This document shows positions 58,482 to 64,000 of a stretch of DNA of 64,000 bases, in pieces. The notes beneath the pieces are model-generated. The model worked only from the letters and a program-made list of their open reading frames with translations. It made no database searches and was not told the DNA's origin. Each line of letters starts with the position of its first letter. Within the stretch, counting starts at the first letter, position 1. Origin of the DNA: Pseudarthrobacter sp. NS4. GTDB taxonomy: Bacteria > Actinomycetota > Actinomycetes > Actinomycetales > Micrococcaceae. The DNA lies in NCBI RefSeq assembly GCF_024758005.1, contig NZ_CP103288.1:1612001-1676000 (forward strand), written 5' to 3'. The position numbers and the translations under genes were made by a program.

Positions 58482-59174
58482 ATGAGTGAAATTGCCTTGC
58501 CCGCCGGCCGGCCGTTGCGGGAGATCCTCGCCGGCGATGCCCGGGAGCTGGCCCCGCTGCTGCTGGGGGCCGTCCTCACGCACGATTCACGCGAAGGACC
58601 GGTGTCCGTCCGGCTGACCGAGGTGGAGGCCTACCTGGGACCGGAGGATTCTCTGCACCCGGATCCGGGCTCGCACACCTACCGCGGCCCCACCCCCCGC
58701 AACGCGCCCATGTTTGGCCCCGCCGGGCACCTCTACGTCTACTTCACCTATGGGATGCATCACTGCACCAATATCGTGTGCGGGCCGGACGGTGTGGCCT
58801 CCGCCCTGCTTTTGCGTGCAGGGGAGATCGTGGAAGGGCTGGAGCTGGCGCAGCGGCGGCGGCCCACGTCCAAGAGTCCGGCTGACCTCGCCAGCGGCCC
58901 CGCGCGGCTCGCCAAGGCATTGGGCCTGACGACGGCGGACAGCGGCCGTGACGCGCTGGCGCCGCCTTTCGGGCTGGTCCTTCCGTCCCGGCCGGCCGTG
59001 CACGTCAGCTCCGGCCCGCGCGTTGGCGTGGCCGGAGCCGGCGGCTCCGATGAATATGCCTGGCGCTTCTGGATCACCGGGGATCCCACCGTCTCCAAGT
59101 ACAAAGCCGCCCAGCCCCGTGGGACGAAACGTAGCGTCCGGGCCGCTACCGCAGCCAGGTTTCACCAGCGTTAA
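58482..59174 (+). CDS. mpg: 3-methyladenine DNA glycosylase, Mpg/AAG family
   Basis: 230 aa. The AAG fold is recognisable by LTEVEAYLGPEDSLHP (catalytic Glu), TYRGPTPRNAPMFGPAGHLYVYFTYGMHHCTNIV and LASGPARLAKALGL. It excises 3-methyladenine, hypoxanthine and similar lesions. It is unrelated in fold to AlkA, so two different glycosylases for the same lesions stand back to back. Confidence 0.95.
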   Translation: MSEIALPAGRPLREILAGDARELAPLLLGAVLTHDSREGPVSVRLTEVEAYLGPEDSLHPDPGSHTYRGPTPRNAPMFGPAGHLYVYFTYGMHHCTNIVCGPDGVASALLLRAGEIVEGLELAQRRRPTSKSPADLASGPARLAKALGLTTADSGRDALAPPFGLVLPSRPAVHVSSGPRVGVAGAGGSDEYAWRFWITGDPTVSKYKAAQPRGTKRSVRAATAARFHQR

Positions 59175-59225
59175 CAGAAATGGTTGTAGAATGGACGGTC
59201 TGTCTTTTGCGATAGGGGAACGTTA

Positions 59226-61454
59226 ATGCTCGACGCCGATTTGGCCCACGAACGGGAGTACGTAGCCGGCCTGTATGCCCGGCTCGAAGAGCTCCGCGAG
59301 GAAAAGCGCCGGCAGCTGGCGCAGGTCCGCCGGGCCGGGGCTGTAGGCACCATGCAGAACGTTTCCGAACGCGACGCTTTTGCCGCCCTGTATGAGGACC
59401 GCCTGGCGCAGCTGGATGCCGTGGATGACCGGCTGGTCTTCGGACGGCTGGACCTTGATTCCGGCGAGGCGCAGTACATCGGCCGCATCGGCCTCACCAC
59501 CGAGGACCTCCAGCGGCTGATGGTGGACTGGCGTGCGCCCGAAGCGGGGCACTTCTACCAGGCCACCGCGTTCGACCGGCAGGGTGTGCGGCGCCGCCGG
59601 CACCTGATCCTGCAGGGCCGCGAGGTCAAGGCCATTGAGGACGACGTCCTGGATGCCGGGATGCTGGCGGATAACGAATCGCTGCAGGGCGAGGGCGCCC
59701 TGCTCGCTGCGTTGAACTCCAAGCGGACCGGCCGGATGTCGGACATCGTCAGCACCATCCAGTCGGAACAGGACCGCATCATCCGGTCCTCCATCTCCGG
59801 CGCCCTGGTGGTGCAGGGCGGGCCCGGCACGGGCAAGACCGCGGTGGCGCTGCACCGCGCCGCCTACCTCCTCTACACCCACCGTGACCGCCTCAAGAGC
59901 GCAGGCGTGCTGCTGGTGGGACCGTCGTCGTCGTTCATGAAGTACATCGAACGCGTGTTGCCCTCACTGGGTGAAACGGGTGTGGTGATGGCCAGCGTTG
60001 GCCGGCTGATGCCCGGCATCCAGGCCGTGCCGGAACCGGATGCCGCCGTCGCCGCGATCAAGGGCCGGCTGGATATGGCGGAGATCGTGGCGAATGCTGT
60101 ATCAAACCGCCAGCGCATACCCGCGGAAAACAGGATCCTGGAGGTGGACGGGCGGAAGCTGGTGCTGACGCCCAGGCAGGTCCGGCGTGCCCGGGAACGT
60201 GCGCGGTCCACCGGCAAGCCCCACAACGAAGCGCGGCTAACGTTCGTCAAGATCCTGCTGCGGGAGTTGACGGAACAGCTGACCGAACTCGTCGAGGCGG
60301 GAAACATCGGCAACAACGCCGACCGCTCGTATCTGGCCGAGGATGTCCGTACAGCGCGTGACGTCCGGATCGCCCTGAACCTGTGCTGGATGCCCATGAC
60401 CCCGGAGAAGCTGGTCTCCGAGCTGTTCAGCAAGCCGGCCGTGCTGGAATTCTGTACACCCAGGCTGTCTCCGGCGGAACGTGCCCTGTTGCTTCGCCCG
60501 GCCGACGCGCCCTGGACCGAATCCGATGTGCCGCTGCTGGATGAGGCCGCCGAACTGCTCGGCGAACTTGATCCTGCGGCGGGACGTGGACTGGCACAGC
60601 AGGAGCACGACCGCGCCCGCGACCTGGCCAACGCCAAGCAGACACTAGTCAACATGGAAACTGCCGGGGTTGACGCCCTCATGACGGCTGAAGACCTGGT
60701 GGATCAAAACCAGGAACGCGAGGCCAGGCTGACCGCTGCCGAGCGTGCCACCAGCGACCGCACCTGGGCATTCGGGCACATCGTGGTGGACGAGGCCCAG
60801 GAGCTGTCGCCCATGCAGTGGCGGCTGCTGGTGCGTCGCTGCCCCCTGAAGTCCTTCACCATCGTGGGGGACATTGCCCAGACCAGCTCTGTGGCCGGCG
60901 CCAATTCATGGCAGGGCGCTCTCGCCCCGCTGTTTGGCGACCGGTGGCAGCTGGAGGAGCTGACGGTCAACTACCGCACCCCGTCACAGGTCGCCGAGGC
61001 CGCGGTTCGGATGGCAAACGCGGCCGGCCTGGTGGTATCCGCACCGAAAGCCGTCCGGGAGGGCCGCTGGTCACCCATCATCGACGAAGTGGAGCCGGGT
61101 ACCGTGGTCGACCGGCTGGTGGAGATCCTGCCGGAGGAACTGGACGCGCTCGACGGCGGCTTGCTGGCAGTGATTGCCGAGGGTGACCTGTTGCCGCAAG
61201 CCACCGCAGCTCTGCGCGCCGCTTACGGGCGCCGCATCGGTACGGGGGCCGGCAGCTACGAACAGGACATCGTGGTCATCAGCCCACGTGACGCCAAAGG
61301 CCTGGAGTTCGACGGCGTCGTGGTCCTGGAACCGGCCAGGATGCTCAACCATGAGCACGGCAAGGTGGGCGACCTCTACGTTGCCATGACCCGCGCCACC
61401 CAGCGGCTGCGGATGATTGCCGCAGAACCTGTTCCGGCAGGCATCGTCCGCTAA
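59226..61454 (+). CDS. helD: HelD-like RNA polymerase recycling ATPase
   Basis: 742 aa. Superfamily 1 UvrD/Rep-like motor: an N-terminal coiled-coil arm (residues 1-65, LDADLAHEREYVAGLYARLEELREEKRRQLAQ), Walker A VVQGGPGTGKTAVALHRAAYLL near 200, DEAQ box VVDEAQELSPMQW near 520, and YVAMTRATQRL at the end. HelD in Bacillus and Mycobacterium pulls stalled RNA polymerase off DNA. GGGGAA lies 6 nt before the ATG. A UvrD-type DNA helicase is the alternative, but the N-terminal arm favours HelD. Confidence 0.9.
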   Translation: MLDADLAHEREYVAGLYARLEELREEKRRQLAQVRRAGAVGTMQNVSERDAFAALYEDRLAQLDAVDDRLVFGRLDLDSGEAQYIGRIGLTTEDLQRLMVDWRAPEAGHFYQATAFDRQGVRRRRHLILQGREVKAIEDDVLDAGMLADNESLQGEGALLAALNSKRTGRMSDIVSTIQSEQDRIIRSSISGALVVQGGPGTGKTAVALHRAAYLLYTHRDRLKSAGVLLVGPSSSFMKYIERVLPSLGETGVVMASVGRLMPGIQAVPEPDAAVAAIKGRLDMAEIVANAVSNRQRIPAENRILEVDGRKLVLTPRQVRRARERARSTGKPHNEARLTFVKILLRELTEQLTELVEAGNIGNNADRSYLAEDVRTARDVRIALNLCWMPMTPEKLVSELFSKPAVLEFCTPRLSPAERALLLRPADAPWTESDVPLLDEAAELLGELDPAAGRGLAQQEHDRARDLANAKQTLVNMETAGVDALMTAEDLVDQNQEREARLTAAERATSDRTWAFGHIVVDEAQELSPMQWRLLVRRCPLKSFTIVGDIAQTSSVAGANSWQGALAPLFGDRWQLEELTVNYRTPSQVAEAAVRMANAAGLVVSAPKAVREGRWSPIIDEVEPGTVVDRLVEILPEELDALDGGLLAVIAEGDLLPQATAALRAAYGRRIGTGAGSYEQDIVVISPRDAKGLEFDGVVVLEPARMLNHEHGKVGDLYVAMTRATQRLRMIAAEPVPAGIVR

Positions 61455-61475
61455 TCCGGCGGCCTCCAGTACTGC

Positions 61476-61481
61476 TAACTT
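61476..61481 (+). promoter_or_regulatory. -10 hexamer TAACTT of tyrS, leaderless type
   Basis: TAACTT lies 7 nt before the GTG at 61489, downstream of the helD stop. Confidence 0.45.
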
Positions 61482-61488
61482 AGAAAGC

Positions 61489-62802
61489 GTGCCAGACATC
61501 AACAGCCTCGAATCGCAACACAACGACCCCTCTTTTGCCAACATCTGGCAGGAGCTGAAATGGCGTGGCCTGGTCCACGTCTCCACCGACGAAGCTGAGC
61601 TGGAAAAGCTCCTCGCCGGCGGGCCGGTCACGTACTATTGCGGTTTCGATCCCACCGCGCCGAGCCTCCACCTGGGCAACCTGGTCCAGCTGCTGGTCAT
61701 GCGGCGGCTGCAGCTGGCGGGCCACAAACCGCTGGGCCTGGTGGGCGGTTCCACCGGGATGATCGGCGATCCCCGCCCCACAGCGGAACGCACCCTTAAC
61801 ACCAAGGACACGGTTGCCGAGTGGGTGGGTTACCTCCAGGCGCAGGTGCAGCGCTTCCTCAGCTTCGAGGGGGACAACGCCGCGCGGATGGTGAACAACC
61901 TGGACTGGACTGCGCCGCTGAGCGCCATCGATTTCCTCCGTGAGGTGGGCAAGCACTTCCGGGTGGGCACAATGCTCCGCAAGGATGCCGTCGCTTCCCG
62001 CCTGAACTCCGACGAGGGGATCAGCTACACGGAGTTCAGCTACCAGATCCTGCAGGGTATGGACTACCTGCAGCTCTACCGCGATTACAACTGCGTGCTG
62101 CAGACCGGCGGTTCCGACCAGTGGGGCAACCTCACCAGCGGTACCGAGCTGATCCGCAAAGTGGAGGGCAAGAGCGTTCACGCCCTGGGAACCCCGCTCA
62201 TCACCAACTCCGACGGCACCAAGTTCGGCAAGAGCGAGGGCAACGCCATCTGGCTCGACGCCGGCATGTGCAGCCCGTACGCCTTCTACCAGTTCTGGCT
62301 CAACACAGCCGATGCAGATGTGGTGGACCGGTTGAAGGTCTTCACCTTCCTCACCCGCGCGGAGATCGAGGAAATGGCCATGGCTGTTGCGGAGCGTCCC
62401 TTCGCCCGTGAAGGGCAGAGGAAGCTTGCCTTTGAGGTGACCTCCCTCGTTCATGGGGTGGAAGCCACCGAAAAGGTCATTGCAGCTTCTGCCGCCCTCT
62501 TTGGAAACGGTGACCTGGCTGCGTTGGACAAGCCGACGCTCCAGGCGGCGACTTCCGAACTCCCGTCGGCCACCGTCCAGGTGGACGCGCTCGGAATCGT
62601 GGACCTCCTTGTTGCCTCGGGGCTCTCGGAGAGCAAGTCCGCAGCCCGCCGCACCGTGGGCGAAGGCGGTGCCTACGTCAACAATGAAAAGGTGCTGGAC
62701 CCGGAAGCCGTGATCTCGGAGGATGAACTCCTGCACGGGCAGTACCTGCTGCTCCGCCGGGGGAAGAAGAATCTGGCTACCGTCGAGGTACTGGTTCCGT
62801 AA
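61489..62802 (+). CDS. tyrS: Tyrosine--tRNA ligase
   Basis: 437 aa from the GTG at 61489; the frame is open back into helD but homology begins near FANIWQELKWRGLVH. Class I synthetase: the HIGH equivalent is HLGN in PSLHLGNLVQLL, the KMSKS equivalent is KFGKS in GTKFGKSEGNAIW. The tyrosine pocket segment YCGFDPTAPS and the C-terminal S4-like domain (SKSAARRTVGEGGAYVNNEKV) are present. A terminator and the rRNA operon follow. Confidence 0.97.
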   Translation: MPDINSLESQHNDPSFANIWQELKWRGLVHVSTDEAELEKLLAGGPVTYYCGFDPTAPSLHLGNLVQLLVMRRLQLAGHKPLGLVGGSTGMIGDPRPTAERTLNTKDTVAEWVGYLQAQVQRFLSFEGDNAARMVNNLDWTAPLSAIDFLREVGKHFRVGTMLRKDAVASRLNSDEGISYTEFSYQILQGMDYLQLYRDYNCVLQTGGSDQWGNLTSGTELIRKVEGKSVHALGTPLITNSDGTKFGKSEGNAIWLDAGMCSPYAFYQFWLNTADADVVDRLKVFTFLTRAEIEEMAMAVAERPFAREGQRKLAFEVTSLVHGVEATEKVIAASAALFGNGDLAALDKPTLQAATSELPSATVQVDALGIVDLLVASGLSESKSAARRTVGEGGAYVNNEKVLDPEAVISEDELLHGQYLLLRRGKKNLATVEVLVP

Positions 62803-62821
62803 CGGGGAAATATGCCATCTG

Positions 62822-62864
62822 CACGCCCCTCCGCAGCCGATTTGCACGGCCGCGGAGGGGCGTG
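62822..62864 (+). terminator. Rho-independent terminator after tyrS
   Basis: A 13-bp perfect stem CACGCCCCTCCGC / GCGGAGGGGCGTG encloses a second GCCG/CGGC pairing and is followed by the T-rich tail TATTGTTTTCT. The best intrinsic terminator in the window. Confidence 0.92.
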
Positions 62865-62879
62865 TATTGTTTTCTGAGT

Positions 62880-63302
62880 CGCCGCCGGTGAGTGGTGACA
62901 AACCCCCTACTAATGAGAAGCAATTCTTGGTCACGCAGAGCGTGGATTGAAGAAAATGCTTCTCTTTATGCTGGGCGGATTCATTCCACCGAGTGAATTC
63001 CGGAAAAACAACCGGATTTGCAAAAGTGAATATGAATGAAATAAGATTGAAACATCGCAGCGAAGAAATACGAGATAAGAATTCAAATTATTGAATTATT
63101 TCGGGAATATTCGAATGTGTCTGTTGTTTGAGAACTCAATAGTGTGCCAAGTTTGTTGATACCGATTTGTTTTTTGAATTGGTTGAATTGACTGGATCGT
63201 CCGCCCCTGTGGGTGGTCTGGTTTTTACAGCTGGTTTCAAATTTTGCAGTGTGGTGGCCGCGTTTTCCCGTGGTGCCATGTTGTGTCTGTTTTTGTTTTA
63301 CT
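62880..63302 (+). promoter_or_regulatory. rRNA operon promoter region and 16S leader
   Basis: About 420 bp without a gene and much richer in A/T than the surroundings. TTGCAA (63018-63023), an 18-bp spacer and TAAGAT (63042-63047) form the best promoter and would give a leader of about 250 nt. The T/G-rich part from 63165 to the 16S start should hold the RNase III processing stem whose partner lies beyond the 16S gene. Confidence 0.65.
63123..63141 (+). promoter_or_regulatory. boxA-type antitermination site in the rRNA leader
   Basis: GTTGTTTGAGAACTCAATA is the conserved boxA-containing string of actinobacterial 16S leaders, bound by NusB/NusE for antitermination. Confidence 0.7.

Positions 63303-64000
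<698 letters not shown>

Overview
The window is a high-GC actinobacterial chromosome segment, almost certainly from Arthrobacter or Pseudarthrobacter (Micrococcaceae). The 16S rRNA 5' half at the right edge, the order ftsK-pgsA-cinA-clgR-recA-recX-miaB-miaA-dapF-hflX-lexA, a PriA-type HisA, mycothiol-family enzymes and many GTG starts all point there. I see no insertion sequence, prophage, CRISPR array or tRNA gene. All coordinates and motifs were read by eye; no search was run.

Layout. 1-7.5 kb: 3' end of a nitrilase-family gene, then dapA, RNase J, ftsK, pgsA and a CinA-type amidase. 7.7-14.4 kb: clgR, a MarR regulator, recA (with an SOS box), recX, miaB, miaA, dapF. 14.3-20.6 kb: an RsmC-like methyltransferase, hflX, an Fe-S helicase of the DinG/XPD type, lexA, and a divergent LysM membrane protein behind two SOS boxes. 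20.7-24.3 kb: hisC-hisB-hisH-(52-aa membrane protein)-priA. 24.3-30.6 kb: SseB protein, MFS transporter, DUF1844 protein, infC (AUU start) with rpmI and rplT, a TrmH-family methyltransferase and a GlsB-type stress protein. 30.9-35.1 kb: MFS transporter, NUDIX hydrolase, a SplB-like radical SAM protein under a near-perfect LexA operator, a SIMPL protein and a small HExxH membrane protein. 35.3-38.9 kb: pheST. 38.9-45.0 kb: a phosphopantetheinyl transferase, an M1 metallopeptidase and a 1339-aa single-module NRPS resembling epsilon-poly-L-lysine synthetase. 46.2-54.9 kb: the complete arginine operon argCJBDFRGH behind tandem ARG boxes. 55-62.8 kb: flavin oxidase-like protein, MDMPI enzyme, an alkylation-repair group (ogt, ada-alkA, mpg), helD and tyrS. 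62.8-64 kb: rRNA leader and 16S rRNA start.

Three points stand out. First, the 39-45 kb block looks like a complete cationic homopolymer system: a Pls-type synthetase whose adenylation pocket reads, by my manual alignment, as a lysine-like code; an M1 peptidase 17 bp downstream, of the family known to degrade epsilon-poly-lysine; and a PPTase that could activate the carrier domain. Second, SOS control is visible at recA, at the lexA/LysM intergenic region and at a SplB-like radical SAM gene where the operator sits inside the promoter. Third, about 17 genes have a -10-like hexamer 6-8 nt before the start codon and usually no Shine-Dalgarno, which predicts many leaderless transcripts and internal promoters inside apparent operons; I used this to choose starts.
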